From NCBI GenBank assembly GCA_009869945.1, contig WIXG01000190.1, positions 62,001 to 126,000 of the forward strand: a DNA stretch of 64,000 nt, read 5' to 3'. The notes under the pieces are model-generated. The model made no database searches. It worked only from the letters and a program-made list of their open reading frames with translations, and was not told where the DNA came from. Origin of the DNA: Mesaphorura yosii. Its lineage: Eukaryota > Arthropoda > Collembola > Poduromorpha > Tullbergiidae. The position numbers were made by a program, and so were the translations under genes. This document shows positions 26,701 through 40,300 of this stretch, in pieces; within the stretch, counting starts at the first letter, position 1, and every line of letters starts with the position of its first letter.

Positions 26701-27504
26701 TATGACGTTCTCAAATAAAGCAATGCAGCCAATGAGCGGATTTGCAATTCAGTTCAACAAGAATAGTTTTGGTGTAATTCCAGCACAGCAGCTTCAAGTT
26801 CCATCACCGCTAACACCAAATCAGTCGTGTGATGTGTCGCTGCTTCTGAACACTAATGGTCCAGTTCAGAAAATGGACCCTTTAAATAATATCCAGGTCA
26901 GTTGTGATGATATTAAAGAAAGGAGTCATTTTCATGATCATAAAATAATGATTGGTAATTCTTTTTTAGGTGGCAGTGAAGAACAATGTTGACGTTCTGT
27001 ATTTCGCTTGTCTTGTCCCCATGAATGTGTACTTTCTCGAGGATGGACAAATGGACAAACGGGTGTTCCTATCCACGTGGAAAGATATTCCAACCCAAAA
27101 TGAAGCTCAGTACAATCTCAACAATGTTCGATACAACTCCGGTAAGGAAGTTCAAAATAGGTCTCGCTCCTTCCAACTCGTTTGTCATTTATTCTTACAT
27201 TTTGTGACAGATCAACTGACACAAAAGATGCAGCAAAACAACGTATTCACAATTGCCAAGCGCAATGTAGAAGGACAAGATATGCTTTACCAGTCATTAA
27301 AATTGCCAAACAACGTATGGGTTTTATCAGAAGTGAAAATTCCACCTGGAAGCAACGCGTACACGGTAAGAATGAATCCAAACGCAAATGATTCTACACT
27401 AAAATAATAATTCAACATATTGCTTGCAGTTGAGTCTGAAATCAATGACAGTCGACGTGGAACCTGGAATATATCAAGCGTATCAAAGCATCCTTGCTAG
27501 TTAA
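23725..27504 (+). CDS. AP2B1: AP-1/AP-2 complex subunit beta (beta-adaptin)
   Basis: Large chain of the clathrin adaptors. Invertebrates usually have one beta chain shared by AP-1 (trans-Golgi) and AP-2 (plasma membrane). Fifteen exons, all in phase: 23725-23832, 23917-24087, 24159-24404, 24470-24663, 24734-24905, 24992-25306, 25379-25506, 25582-25783, 25852-26099, 26165-26333, 26402-26604, 26680-26896, 26970-27141, 27211-27365 and 27430-27504, giving 924 aa. The trunk (about 1-590) is nearly identical to the animal consensus, for example [20 protein letters not shown]. The hinge (about 595-690) carries a clathrin box LLSMD at 618-622 and is Gly/Ser/Ala-rich. The appendage has [16 protein letters not shown] and the platform motif [16 protein letters not shown]. 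The start context is aaaATGA. AATAAA lies at 27684. AP-1 versus AP-2 cannot be separated by sequence. Confidence 0.98.
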
Positions 27505-28474
27505 TTTAACACAAAGACATGAACCTTGCTACTTAGAAATTTAGTAATTCCATCACTGTAAAATTTAAGTCTTTTGCTTGCTATTCACTGTGCATGGGAT
27601 ATTTGTAATATGCTTAACCATCAAGCTACTGCAAATAAAAGAGGCGTGTAGGCTGTGTGTAGGTAACGGGGTTAAGAATTGTGAATAAAAATTCCATCAT
27701 TCTATTAATCAAACTGGCCGCTGTTCACATTTTCGTGCAATTACATTTTTCGAAGAACCGAACCTTTGATAGAAATCTCAAACGTATCTGATGTGTGATT
27801 CAACTGCTTTCATTGCGTACAAATCATGAACGTGGTTGAATTCTGTACCTATCAATTACTGGCATTGACAATTAACTGAATGATATAAATGAATAAATGG
27901 AGTGGCCGGGTGAAATAGTCGAGTCTCGGGATTTAAGGCCATGCATTGCCACGTGAACGTGTGAGAATGGAAGCGGTTCTCGTTGAGACCAAACCACTCC
28001 CTCTTTGTCTCGTCTGCTAAACGTAACGTAAGCTGTATTCCCACAATCCCACACTCAACTGTGTGGTGCAATGTAAATACCAATATCACTCCACAGAGAG
28101 TAATACTGACTTATTAATTGAAGAGGTTTCGGACGGACACATCAGACAAGCGCAGGGTTTCACACAATTAAATGAATTGACTTGTCATTTTCGTCGGTCC
28201 CGTGCGATTGCTTCAGCGGACCCACTTTAAACTTTTCTCCACCTTTGCGTTTTCAGTATTATTTTGATCACCAGTCACTTTTTAATTACTGATCAGAATT
28301 AATTGCACCCGTTAACCTTCTACGTGATCAGCCAGTGAGTCTGACGACTGAGACGAGAGTAAAAACTATTAGGCAAACCGTATGGTTTTTGGGAGAAGTT
28401 AAAATCTATCTTCACGAGTGCTCCAACGTTTCTTCTCCATCTTTTCAACCACATTCTAAGCGAAATCACGCAGG
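27505..28474. other. Spacer between beta-adaptin and PITP
   Basis: 970 nt between two genes read in the same direction. It begins with the beta-adaptin 3' UTR and its AATAAA at 27684-27689, and ends with the PITP promoter and 5' UTR. Two minus-strand open frames near 27860-28090 resemble no family and are treated as chance. Confidence 0.65.
27684..27689 (+). other. Poly(A) signal AATAAA of beta-adaptin
   Basis: Canonical hexamer 180 nt after the stop codon, followed by T-rich sequence. Confidence 0.65.
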
Positions 28475-30055
28475 ATGCTCATCAAAGAATTGTAAGTTTA
28501 CTTGAAAGGTTGTATTTCTACATGCAGTGATTTTTTTTTAAAAGTTGGATAGACGTTTTAATCAACATTTCATTCATAATCATGAACTGTCCTTCAGTTT
28601 GTCAATTCTTTGTCGTAAATGTTGAATTATATTTATCGATTTAACTGGCAATGCCTTTGTAGCTACTTTTAGTTGTAACCATTTGATAACAATGACCTCG
28701 AGAGCAGCAGACTTTTGTCAGTGCTGCCAGTCGCACTGAAAAATGTCTTTAGAAAGTTAATGACATAATATTGCTTATTTTTCAGCCGAGTTGTGATGCC
28801 TGTCACTGTTGAGGAGGTAAGCCAAGCCAATTACAAATGGTTTATAAGTTGAGGTCCGTCAAACTTGGAATACATGCATTAACTTTGATTGCCTTTTCAT
28901 TTCAGTATCAGATCGGCCAACTGTACTCCGTTGCTGAGGCTAGCATGAACGAAACTGGCGGTGGTGAAGGTATCGAAGTAATCAAGAACGAACCTTTCGA
29001 TGACTTTCCTCTCCTAAATGGACAATACAGTCGAGGCCAATACACATACAAAAAGTACCATCTTGCAAGGTTGGATATCGAATAACTTACTATTGTGGTT
29101 TGGTACAAGCATGGAATGATTGACCTAACAAGCTGTCCTGTTTTATTTTATAGCAAAGTTCCAACATTTATACGTATGTTGGCACCGAAAGGTTCAATGG
29201 AAATACATGAAGAAGCGTGGAACGCTTATCCTTACTGCCGCACTGTTATTTCAGTAAGTAGGATCCCTGTTTATCATTTTACGGCTTAAGCAAATACGAT
29301 AAACTGTAATAATACATTTTCAGAATCCTGGATATATGAAAGAAAATTTCTACATTGTAATTGAGTCACTCCATTTGCCGGACAAAGGAGATCAACATAA
29401 TGTTCATCATTTGACAGGGGAGAAATTGAAAAATCGTGAAATCGTTATGATTGATATTGCGAATGATCCAGTAAGTAGTAACGATTATAAGCCAACGGAG
29501 GATCCAACAAAGTTCAAGTCAAACAAAACGGGACGTGGACCTTTGATTGGAAAATGGCAAAACTCTGTAAGAATACACCACTTTCACCTTGAGCTTTAGA
29601 ATGTTTCGGGAATACTGGAACCCCGTGTTTACATTACAGGTAGCGCCAGTCATGACGTGCTATAAATTAGTCACTGTGGAGTTCAAGTGGTTTGGATTGC
29701 AAAACCGGGTGGAAAGCTTCATACAAAAGGCGGAGAGGCGCTTATTTACAAACTTCCATAGGTGAGCACTGCGCTTCATCAAGTTCACAAAACTGCTGAA
29801 AATAGCAATGAGAAGCTATTAATTTTAATTATTTGTGTAGGCAAGTATTTTGCTGGGTTGATCGATGGCATGGAATGACCATGGATGACATTCGCGCTTT
29901 GGAAGATCGTGTTCGTGAAGATCTCGACAAGGTACTGCAAGTTGCATTGTCACTCTCCTCGCCAGTACCATATAGGCACTTTCTAAGTTGCTTAATCTTG
30001 ATTCTAGGCTCGACGAACTGGTGAAGTCCGTGGGATGAAGGCAGAAACAGACTAA
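28475..30055 (+). CDS. PITPNB: Class I phosphatidylinositol transfer protein
   Basis: Soluble START-like lipid carrier that exchanges phosphatidylinositol and phosphatidylcholine between membranes and supports phosphoinositide synthesis. Eight exons keep phase: 28475-28491, 28786-28816, 28906-29069, 29154-29253, 29324-29566, 29640-29761, 29841-29931 and 30008-30055, giving 271 aa, the usual class I length. The start MLIKEFRVV follows the family. Signatures are [58 protein letters not shown] and [15 protein letters not shown]. The last of these belongs to the membrane-docking C-terminal region. The C-terminus ends [11 protein letters not shown]. No later DDHD or LNS2 domain exists, which separates it from the class IIA (RdgB) proteins. 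AATAAA is at 30308. Confidence 0.97.
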
Positions 30056-30902
30056 TAATTACACAAACTATTCCAAATGCAATTCTTCATAATTCTAACT
30101 AAAAAGAGATAGCTTAGAAGATGCATCTTTGTCTGAGCAGATGAAGGAATCGAGAGTATTATTAATACTATAATTTGCATCACAACACTGTATTCCTTAT
30201 TTAAATGATATATTCTTCTCAAAACTTTAATTTCCCACTTCGTCATCAACGTCATGTTCGGGCACACGGAGCACAGTTAGAGGTCACCAATACTCAACGA
30301 CGAGTCGAATAAATAATTCATCACATGTGCTTAAGGAGAGAGTAACTTTTGAGTTAGGTTATGAACTCTGCATTTCTGTGATGTTAGTTAATCGTAACTT
30401 AATATATTAAAGTTAACTCGCAACTATTATCACACACCTGTGAATCCTAAGTCCTCTTTTAACTATGTAGTCCATAGTTTGTCAATCATACTTTATAACA
30501 AATCACCAACATATTCTAATGATTATTTATGAACGACATTCGTACCACAACAAACAGCTTAGACAACTCTCCTATGAATTCATTATAGATGTGTCTATTC
30601 TTAACTACTAACTACGTAGTAAAAATTACTATGAAAAAAATGTTGCAGTACTACTATTGTACCGTAGTATGAAGTTATCCGATTAGTCTTGTCTCATCTC
30701 AAGAAGCATACAGCAAAACTAATAAAAGTTCAGATAACGAAGTAAAGACATAGTCTTGGTGGATACGATTTAACCAGCCGTACTAATTTTGCAAACCCGA
30801 AAGTGCTTGAATCCATAAGCCACGTAAAATATTAGAGTTTATTCTTATGAAGTAGAGAGAGCATACAAAAAATAACAAGTTCATGTCTATCGTTTCGATC
30901 AT
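30056..30902. other. A/T-rich convergent spacer, PITP and ACADS
   Basis: 847 nt of strongly A/T-rich DNA carrying both 3' UTRs. The PITP poly(A) signal AATAAA is at 30308-30313. I see no coding potential. Confidence 0.7.
30308..30313 (+). other. Poly(A) signal AATAAA of PITP
   Basis: Canonical hexamer about 250 nt after the stop codon. Confidence 0.5.
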
Positions 30903-33007
30903 TTAACCGGACAAGGCGGCGTATTCTTTTATAATATTGTTCGCTATAACCAAGCGCTGAATTTCCGACGTGCCCTCGTAAATTTCAGTGATTCTGGCAT
31001 CACGATAGTGTCGTTCCGCAGGCATGTCAGACACCTGTCCAATAACGTTGAAGAAAGTTAACCCAGTTCATGAATTCCAACGTCATACGCATGGGGGGAA
31101 AGAGGTTTTAGCTTACGTAACCCATTCCACCGAGAATCTGAATTGCGCTGTGTGCACAGAAAGTGGCAGTCTCCGAGCTGGCAAGCTTCGCCATGGCTGC
31201 TTCCTGTAACGATTCATTCATTTATAGTACTATCTGCTAACAATTCCAATAATTTAAACTTATATACCTTCGTAAATGGCATATTTGCGTCTCGTAACAC
31301 AGCAGCTCTCCATGTGAGTAATCTGAAAATTCAAGCAGAAGACCGCTTTTCATAATCTCCGCCATAAAAATTATATCGACTATTCAAACCTGGCAGAATC
31401 AATCCGTAAAGCCATATCTGCTATCTTATTTTGAATAGACTGAAGTTTGAGTATAGAAGCACCAAATGCGTTCCGCTTTGAAGCATAGTCCATAGCACAG
31501 TCCAGCGCTGCTTGAGCTATTCCAACTCCCTGGCCCGCAATTCCAATGCGACCTTCATCTATGTTACAGTACAGATTTGTTAAACTTCAACGGACATGAT
31601 CTTTAGACTTCTGTCTTACCTAACGTTTTCATAGCGATTTTAAAACCTTCTCCACTTTTACCCAGAAGGCTGTCTTGCGGAATTTCGCAATCCTCAAATA
31701 TCAGACTGCAAGTCGAAGAAGCTCTTATCTGCATAAAAGAAAATGAAAGCAGAAAACACATTATTCATAGATTAATAAATTCGACTTCTGTTTCGGGCAA
31801 TTCTGATTCCCCTCTGGTACTACTAAGTATGTAGTATTAAATATAGTGAAATATGAACCCTTACCCCAAGTTTGTCTTCCTTCTTCCCCAAGCTGAAGCC
31901 TACAAGATAAGATAAATTGACGTGATTCTCACAAAACCAAGGCTGACTTTCAACTGATGAATGCACTTCACCTTTTGTTGGTTTTGTAAATACAAAAGAC
32001 GAGATTCCCTTGTGTTTGAGTGATTTGTCAGTTGTGGCGAAAAGAACAATTCCCTGAGCTTCGTACGCATTCGTAATCCAAGCTTTTGTACCATTCAGGA
32101 TATAAGTCGACCCTGCCAACTTTGCCATAGTTTTTGCGGCTCCGGCGTCACTACCGTTGTCTATGAATAAACAGACATTATTCTATCAGAAAAAAGCAAG
32201 AAGGTAGGACACACCAGGGAGTTACTCACCTGGTTCACTAAGACCGAAACAACCTATCTTTTTGCCGTCTGTGTAGCCGCCTAAGAAGTCTGCTTTTTGC
32301 TTATCACTTCCGAAGTTCTTGATCGGCCCACAATAAAGTGAATTGTGTGCACTCATAATTACTCCAGCTGACGCGTCTCCACTATCATCATACAGCATAT
32401 ATCAGCATAAAGCGAATTCTATTAGTTTTTAATTATTTTTGGACACCTACCGAGATATTTCTTCCATTGCAATGGCGTAGGCCAAGTAGTCAAGCCCTGT
32501 ACCGCCATACTTCTCAGGTACATAAATGCCCTACATTGAAATTTGGCAAGTAATAATTAGTTTGGCCCAAAATCCGTAAGTTCGAAGGCTATGATATTTC
32601 TAACCATAAGACCAAGCTCGCCCATTTTCTTGACGCTCTCCGCTGGATACAAATGCTCCTTGTCATGCTTTCCGGCATTCGGCTTCAGTTCCGCTTTTAA
32701 ATTGGGATATCGAAATATAAGTGAAATATAAGTGAGCGCCGAACTCTTAAGGAAGTGGCTTCGAAACAACAATCCAAAATGGTCACCTTCTGAGAAATCC
32801 CTGCAGGTTTTGCGTAACATGTCATGACTTTCCGGCAGAGTTGCCACAACTGATACTGATCTTCTCGTTTCCCATTTCTGTACTCCCTCAGTTGGGGACT
32901 TCCGCAGAGCCGATAAGGCACTTCCTTAAAAGAAAAGACAGGCTAATGTCTACTGAATACAGAAACTGGGAATTTGATTTTGTCTTACTCAAAACTATGG
33001 AATTCAT
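30903..33007 (-). CDS. ACADS: Short-chain acyl-CoA dehydrogenase, mitochondrial
   Basis: FAD enzyme of the mitochondrial matrix that oxidises butyryl-CoA to crotonyl-CoA and passes electrons to ETF. Twelve exons keep phase: 33007-32989, 32924-32787, 32693-32605, 32530-32451, 32381-32230, 32160-31972, 31899-31865, 31728-31620, 31558-31390, 31322-31268, 31203-31117 and 31034-30903, giving 417 aa (412 in human). The N-terminus [15 protein letters not shown] is Arg/Ser/Leu-rich as expected of a transit peptide. FAD and substrate motifs CFGLSEPDNGSDAG and [16 protein letters not shown] are intact. The catalytic base is Glu394 in [13 protein letters not shown], the position typical of short-chain enzymes. 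[20 protein letters not shown] precedes it. The first 19-nt coding exon is inferred from phase and splice signals. Confidence 0.96.
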
Positions 33008-34643
33008 TATCAACAGAATCGGATCTGTGGTCTTGCCAATTCGTGATCAGCGCAATAGTTGCAAGTGTTAATGCGGTGGCTTCCAAACGTCTACTTGCGC
33101 TCTACAACGTTAGTTAACTTTGATTGCAAACTGAAAACAGCACCGAGGTAATAGTTAACGAGGACAGGGTAATGATCTGAAGTTGATTTGATGTACACTG
33201 TTGTCGCACCGCACTGTATACAATCATGTCTTGCATCTGTTCTGTTTCTAAACCTTGTACTTTGTTCCTAGGTGAAAGTCCATGGTCAGACACGTACATC
33301 ATTGAGCACGTTTGGACATCATCGTTTGATTTAAAGGAATCCAATTTACTCATTGTTGCTAGCAAAAGTGTCAAGGTGGGTTTGTTTCGCATTTAGATTC
33401 AGGATTATGAGGAGTCATTAAGTTAGAACAAATTCAATTTTCCAGCCAGATCAAAAAGTTTGTCAGACGATGAACCAAACTAAGGATGATACATATTTTC
33501 TCGAAGACTCTTGATTCCTTTTTAAGGTCATTGCGGTAATTGAACGTAATTGATGGAACGAAGGTTGCCATGCATCGTGTGTCTTCCTCCTGCTTAATTG
33601 AATTGGACCAGATTTTGGCATGGATCCATGCGTGTCATGGCAACGGCAGCACATGGATAACTTTATTGCCTGGTTCAGAAAGAATTCGTACTCTCGTAGT
33701 TTTTTGAGGAAGTTTACAGCATCGACGTAATATCATCGTTTCAAGGAGCTTGAATTAAGGAACCAAAAATTTTACTATTTTGAGGCCGAGTAATTTATCA
33801 TGATTCACTGGTGATAAGAGCCTGTAATGTTCCATACAAGTTTCCGCAGACTGCAATTACTCTACAGGGTAAAGTGATATACCCCAACTTTCCTTTTTAA
33901 GTGGATGCAATCGACAGTGGGACCTCTGAGAAGCGCCTTTTAGATCAGTCAATGTGAAAGAAAGGTCAGAATTCGAGTTTCCTGAAAAGTGTCGGCAATA
34001 TCAAGAAGAAGAAGTAGGCTTTCGGACATTTCGGAGTTGAAAATCGTCGAAATTTGTGGTGAAGGTCGAAGCTGTCAACAAAGTACAGTATTACTAGCGG
34101 GAGTTCCAAACATCATGAAATGTTCCTTCCTCTTCTCTTAAGGCAATCAAAATTTTATAGAATACACCCATACCCATTGATATTGATTTGTAATAAGATG
34201 TGTTAATTTGATTATGATAAGGGTTTGGTGCACGTTCCGAGTTAGCACGTGGCAGCTTTATTCGTTTACTTTAAGTAGACTTGATAGATTAAAGATCATG
34301 ACAATATAATAGGAAAGTGATGGTTGTGAGAAGAAGCAGCGTATCTCCCCTTGATTTACAACTGAAGAGCATCTCTTACATAGCGATAATGACAGAGCAT
34401 CTCTGGCTCGTGGCATTCTCTCAGGTGAGTTACTTAAATTGATTAATTGTATTCAAGACAATAAATTTTGAAAAGAGCCGTGTGATTGATTTTTTAAAAT
34501 GGTCTTGGTGTCACTAGGCTCAAAGTCTCAACCATACGAAAGCAATCCGAAGTTTCAAGGAAGGAGCGGTCAACTGATCCGGACTCCTGGCCATCGTGCT
34601 CGTATCCTCATGTAGACAGCTCGTGGTTCTTGAGCCTTCCGTC
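33008..34643. other. Divergent gap between ACADS and HS6ST
   Basis: 1.6 kb between start codons that face apart. It presumably holds both promoters and the HS6ST 5' UTR. Open frames at 33114-33392 and 33463-33654 (minus) resemble no family. No repeat stands out. Confidence 0.55.
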
Positions 34644-36261
34644 ATGAATCTGAATGGTTGCCGCTTACCATCGACGGTGATCATTTTTGGGGGCATATTT
34701 TTTATCCTTTACATATTTCCCTGGCGTGAACTCCCAGGACGGCAGCTACCATTTCCGCCATCTCCTAAATCGCTGTTATGGCATGAAGTTGGGTCTCTTC
34801 GGGAAGCAACCGCGGCCTCTACTCTTCCAATTCTACTTAAGTCAAAATCAGTTCCTGGATTAGTTTCGTATGAAAGTTTAATGAAATCTGAAACTGGGTC
34901 GAGGTTTAATGCGAGCATGAACGATGTCATGGTCCTCCTCCACATGCAAAAGACCGGTGGCACTGCATTTGAGAAGCACATTGTGCAGGACTTGGATATG
35001 GACGAGGCATGCGTATGCTGGAAACGTCGAAAGCGGTGTAAATGCGCAAGACCATCACTTAAGAATTCTCACAGTAAGAATTCGGATCTTTAATTGATGC
35101 CCTGGCTGTAGTATTACTGTCTTTCGATAAAATTGCTCGATTGTTATGCAGATGATGTTAATACGAAATCTGGAGATCCGTGGCTGTTCAGCAGATTTTC
35201 CACAGGATGGATTTGCGGATTGCACGCTGACTGGACTGAACTCACCACTTGTGTTAATCCTGAACTAGAGAAAGCTTATGGATCTCACATCCAAAGGAGG
35301 TAAAACCAGTTAACCACTTAATTAATTTGGGGTTAACGCAACCGACTTCATGAACTTCAGAAATTTCATGAATTTGTGAATAACTTGTAGGTATTTCTTT
35401 ATTACAATGGTTCGTGACCCTGTCCATCGGTTTCTGTCCGAATTTCGTCACGTTCAGCGAGGTGCTACATGGAAGGCGTCGCGGCATATCTGCAACGGTC
35501 GTTATGCAACTGCTGAGGTAGATGCCCTGTCTTTAATTCTGTAGTGTAATATTTTACGATACAATTTTGGGAATACTTCAATCTAGGAGCTGGGCAGTTG
35601 TTACTTAGGAAAAAGTTGGACCGGAGTAACCTTGAATGAATTTCTAAACTGTCCAGATAACTTGGCATTTAATAGACAGACTAGAATGCTCGCAGACCTG
35701 ACGCTAATTGGATGCTATAACAGGTTTGTCACTTTGAAAAATGAATGCTTAGCGACAACGGGCTCCACGTGCTGATTGTCCATTCGGATGATGTAGATCT
35801 TACATGGCAGAAACGGAACGAAATGCTCTTATGCTCACTTCTGCTAAACAGAATCTGGAATTAATGGCGTTCGTTGGCTTGACAGAGCAGCAGAAGGTGG
35901 ATCACATTTTTGCTACAAATTGGTATGTTTTTCTGTATAAAGAACTGATTGTGACGTTCTATTGCAGATGTCCCAGTATGTTTTCGAGGAAACATTTAAC
36001 ATGAAGTTTAAATCGCCTTTCACTCAAAATGTGGACACGTTCTCCACGGTGGAACTGGACAAGTTGAGTGCCGAAGAACTGGTAGCCGTTCGCGAAGTTA
36101 ACAAATTGGATCTTGAGTTGTATGAATTTGCTGAGAAACTGCTATACGAACGATTTCAAGACTTGAAAACTCGGGACGCCGATTTCGATGAACATTATGC
36201 ATTTTTAGGCGAAACCAAAGGAAGGCTTTTTTCCTGGGACGACATTGAAAATGGCGAGTAA
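34644..36261 (+). CDS. HS6ST: Heparan-sulfate 6-O-sulfotransferase
   Basis: Golgi type II enzyme that transfers sulfate from PAPS to the 6-O position of glucosamine in heparan sulfate, tuning FGF and other growth-factor signalling. Six exons keep phase: 34644-35073, 35152-35299, 35391-35517, 35587-35723, 35797-35896 and 35968-36261, giving 411 aa. A signal anchor lies at about residues 11-25 (TVIIFGGIFFILYIF), followed by a Pro/Ser stem. The PAPS 5'-phosphosulfate loop is HMQKTGGT at 100-107. The central motif is FSTGWICGLHADWTELTTC. The 3'-phosphate region is MVRDPVHRFLSEFRHVQRGATWK. Lower down are EFLNCPDNLAFNRQTRMLADL and AFVGLTEQQ. The first real ATG is at 34644. The C-terminal tail is acidic and shorter than in vertebrates. 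Confidence 0.96.
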
Positions 36262-37316
36262 TCACGAATGATTTTGTTGTTTAAGCGTCATGGGTAGGCG
36301 CAACTTCGATTGCTAGGAATGCGCTGCATAGTTCAATTGGTCTCAGGGAAAGCGAGCCATTGATAATTTAATAGTCATGTCAAAAGTACAAGAATTGCGA
36401 GGTCCTCCTCTCTAATAGGAAGCATGCATTGTTTAACCCGTAGAATAGAAAAATGGAAACATGCTATAATTTCAAAATGATACCAAACCAAGATACCATT
36501 GCTCTCGACACATATCATTGGAAGATCAAAACAAGGTAATAATGTAACTCGTTTGAAAGGTACTAGCTGGAAATATCAACACAAATTTAATGGTATTAAT
36601 ACATCCGTTTTATATGTCATTTTTGTGAATACAATATACAAATACAATACCCGTCATTTATTTGAAGGTGCCTTTATAAATACCACGTACGTTTTTAATT
36701 TTTATAACAAAATATACGAAAAGCGCAACTTAATCGTAAGAACTATTCTAATCAGCTTATGTTCAAAACATTAATTAATGTAAATTTATTGAGTAGCTAA
36801 TACTACGAAGGTTGTTCTAATACGCAGCTAATTAATGTGATATAGCGCATGACGCTATCAGGTTTTTCACTTTTTGTTCATTGTCAGCATGAGTGAGTCT
36901 TTTGAGGCGACTTGGTTGTTAATCATATAAATCCTAAGTCTATGTCTTTTACAAAAGCATAATAATATAAAAGATGTATCTCAAGGCACAGGAAATGAGC
37001 TTGATTCTCTTAATTCTTTTTATTCATTCTGGACTCAGACCTTACGTTATTTATGAGACGCTCCGAATAAATGAGACCACAAGAAACTACAATCGCAACT
37101 GCTTGCTTAAGCTGACATACTAAATATTAAACACAATATTGCTTGGAAGTAGAAAGCCAAAGGTTGATTTTCGTTCGCAGAAATCTAAAGATTAGAAAGA
37201 CATGGATATAAGAGTGTAATCTAAATGAATTCTGCGAAAACCTGTAAAAGAGTTATTTCATTGATGATGACTAGAATCACTCGAAGTATACAAATACAAC
37301 TGCGACTACGCTGCAT
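36262..37316. other. Convergent A/T-rich spacer, HS6ST and REXO1
   Basis: 1.06 kb holding two 3' UTRs. The part at 36460-36840 is extremely A/T-rich, and the 91-codon frame inside it (36499-36774) has a composition expected by chance. Confidence 0.65.
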
Positions 37317-40300
37317 TCAAGTTTTCGAGAAGCAATCCTGTAGCTTGCTGTCTTCTTTAAGTTTCCATAAGGCCAGCTCCAGAGCACTCCGAGCGTCTTC
37401 CGCACTGTCATGGCCGCCTTCATCCATTTGAATTATTTTTCCTAAGCACTCTGTAGACAGGTTTCTTAAGGCTCTCTTCAGTGGAGGTCCCAGGCGATGT
37501 GGAAACAGAACGGAGGTGTCTACAACTGTGCTGTGAATCAGCTTCAGTGCCAGAAGGTCATTTTCCAAACTGTGCCCAATTATGATTGTGTTAGGTCTTA
37601 AACGTGTCAGAAGGACTGCTTGAACATCCGGAAGAGTTTTTGTTGCGGTTTCGAGCATTTTCTCCGTTATACCACTGAACTTGGTATTGTAGTCCAGCAC
37701 AGTGTGAATCGGTTTCACAAATTCATCATACCTGCAACGTACACGCTCACTAGAGCCTGAATTCTAAAACTTGGAAGTTTTAAATTAGTACTTACAGAAC
37801 GTTTTTGTTGTAGCCAATAATAGTGACGCGGGCGAGTTCGTTTCCATGAGTGGTGTATATCATTTCACAGTCCAGTGCCTACCAATGAATATTTAAGTCA
37901 AAAGTCAAGACTTTCGGGTAAATTCGAGTTCAACGCGAATCTTACAATAATGTCCCAGGGATCCGATCCCATCGAGTCTTCATCTCCTGGGTCTTTAATA
38001 GCAGCTACAAACCCACGTAACTGGTTTGAACTCTGCACGGTCACGTGATAATCAGATAAGCTGCAACCTTCAGCCGACACATCTCCATCACAGCACGTAT
38101 ATCGTCCTTCGATTGTTCCATTGACTGAAAGCAGAGGATTGGTTTAGTCAGGATTCTTGCAATTTAGAAGAGAGCGTTATCTCAGCTTACTCTTTCTCTT
38201 GAATTTACGTCCATTATGATAAACACATTTCTCCCGAACAACAGGAAAGCCATTTTCATCCACTCTGTAGGATTTTGTACATCGATCACAAATTCTTAAG
38301 AAGGGTTGAGCGTTGAGATCAATCATTGGTTTAGTATTGTGCGAATGGGTGACAAGTGCACGCCCTGGACATAGGATATAAAAATTGAAAAGCGGTGCAA
38401 ATTTACAAAACTTGCAGTTATGAGTTTGCGTACCTCCTCCCATCGGATTCCTCCTTGGAAAAGAGTTCTCAACCAACTGCTCTTCGGTTAGCAAATAACG
38501 CTTAAGTCCAATATAGAGAAGTGGACCAGGAGGTGGCCATGACATCTTCTTTACATGTTCAATACTCCATGAGTTTCGAGCTCCGGAAGCCCCAGCTATG
38601 ACGCTCAAATGCGATATAGCACCTCCTTTGTATGAGCCTATTGAAATATTAAACATTAAAGGGATTCAATCAAGACAAGCAAGATTTTGAGGCAAGATTA
38701 GAGTGGACGCTCGCCAGTAATCCCCAGTTTAAGAGATTTCAATACCTGAAGTAGATTCGGCATTGACTTCTTTACGAAGTCTGTTTACAGCATTTGATCC
38801 TGAGCAGCAATACACAGATTTTGATGAGCATCTCGTGCTGAGTTCCTTCTCCTCTGCCAATGCTCGTTTCGCTGCGTCTTGCGGGTCATCATAAATTTTT
38901 TGACATTCTTGAAATAATTGGTCGAGTATCTTTTGTCGAACGACAACAGGAATTTTTGAGGTCTTGATTGTTTCCCAAGGAATTTTGGGTGCGGGAATTG
39001 ACTCTGTGGCCTAAATAAACATTCGACCAGAAAATGTGAAAAGGCAATCCTACATTATTTCGGGAGCTTTAAGAAACTTACAGGTTTGGGTTTATGTGCC
39101 AGACGAGATTCTCCTTTGATATTTGTTTGGGCCACCGTCGTAGTGGTTGGTGCTTTCTTTGCCATCGATGAAGATGAGGTACTTGCTGTGGGTTTTATTA
39201 AACTAGAAACGTTTGCAACGTGCGCAATTCTCTTCTTTCCTTCAGGAGGGGAGTAGGACTGGGTTGCAGATTTCTTTTCAATGTTCACAACCTGAGCCTG
39301 TTGTTTTCCTTGTTCGTATCTCCGCATCATTGTCTCTGATGCTGATATGTGAGGCCTCGGTCGAGCCGCCGGTTCCTTTGGCTTTGCTAAGTCACTTGCG
39401 CCTGCATGCGCCAAACGCTTGTTACGTGTAATATCTTCTTTCGGAGGTTCTGTCTGCACGTTCGGCTTGGCAATCGTTTGTTCCTCTGGCTCCGGCTTGT
39501 AACTGTTGAACATCCGAAGGCATTCCAGTGCAATCGTGTCTGCATCGTCCTCATCCCCACTCTCAGTTTCAGGGAGCATGAACTCGGTTGTCTCGTCAAC
39601 GACTTCATTACTTTCCTTTTTGCGTTTCTTCTCCGCTATAGTTACCTCCTTCGAGTCAGTATTGCCCAGTTTATTCGATTTTGAGCTTTCCCGACGCTTG
39701 AGTCCATTAGTTCCACTTTCTTTGCTAGTTCTTTCATCCTTTGTCGCATTACTTTTCCGCTTCTCTGGAACTGACCTTGATTTGTCCGTACTATGCTTTT
39801 GAGCTTCAATTTGGGCAGGTTCTTTAATTTTCATTGAACTCGAGGACGTTTTGCCACGGTCTTCACGCGGCTTATCAGTCGCAGACTTTGCCTTGTCTTC
39901 ATGCTTTCTTGAGGACGTGGGCTGCGTCCTTCCACTCGAACTTGAACCTGCAAAAGAAAGGAGGAAAGTGGACAAAATGTTTCTGCGCTAAAGTGTGTAA
40001 AGAAAAGCTAAATTACCAGGCTTAATTTCCGCTACAACTTTAACTTCATCAGTAGAAGCGGTGTCATCAGTTTGTGGCAGCAGGATTTCAGCTCTGAACT
40101 TTTTCTTGGCCTGTTCAATATCTGTATAAAGTTAGAGCAATCGGTTAATAATGCCAGGTCATGTAGGATTAACCCTTGAAAATAGATGATGTACGAGGAA
40201 GGTTCTCGTATACAGGAAGTATTTACCGCTTTTCTTATGACTGTAGAAGCAATTGGGACGAGCGCACAGCCCAGTCATGGCGTACGGGCAGGCATACGTA

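Noticed and set aside
23725-27504. Assignment specifically to AP-1 or to AP-2
   Set aside because: Trunk and ear match both vertebrate paralogues; invertebrates generally have a single shared beta chain.
36499-36774. 91-codon plus-strand frame
   Set aside because: Extremely A/T-rich with Asn/Tyr/Lys/Ile codons only, as expected of spacer DNA.
39213-39802. Several plus-strand frames of 70-98 codons
   Set aside because: They are antisense shadows of the large REXO1 exon, whose Ser/Lys/Glu-rich codons leave the other strand open.
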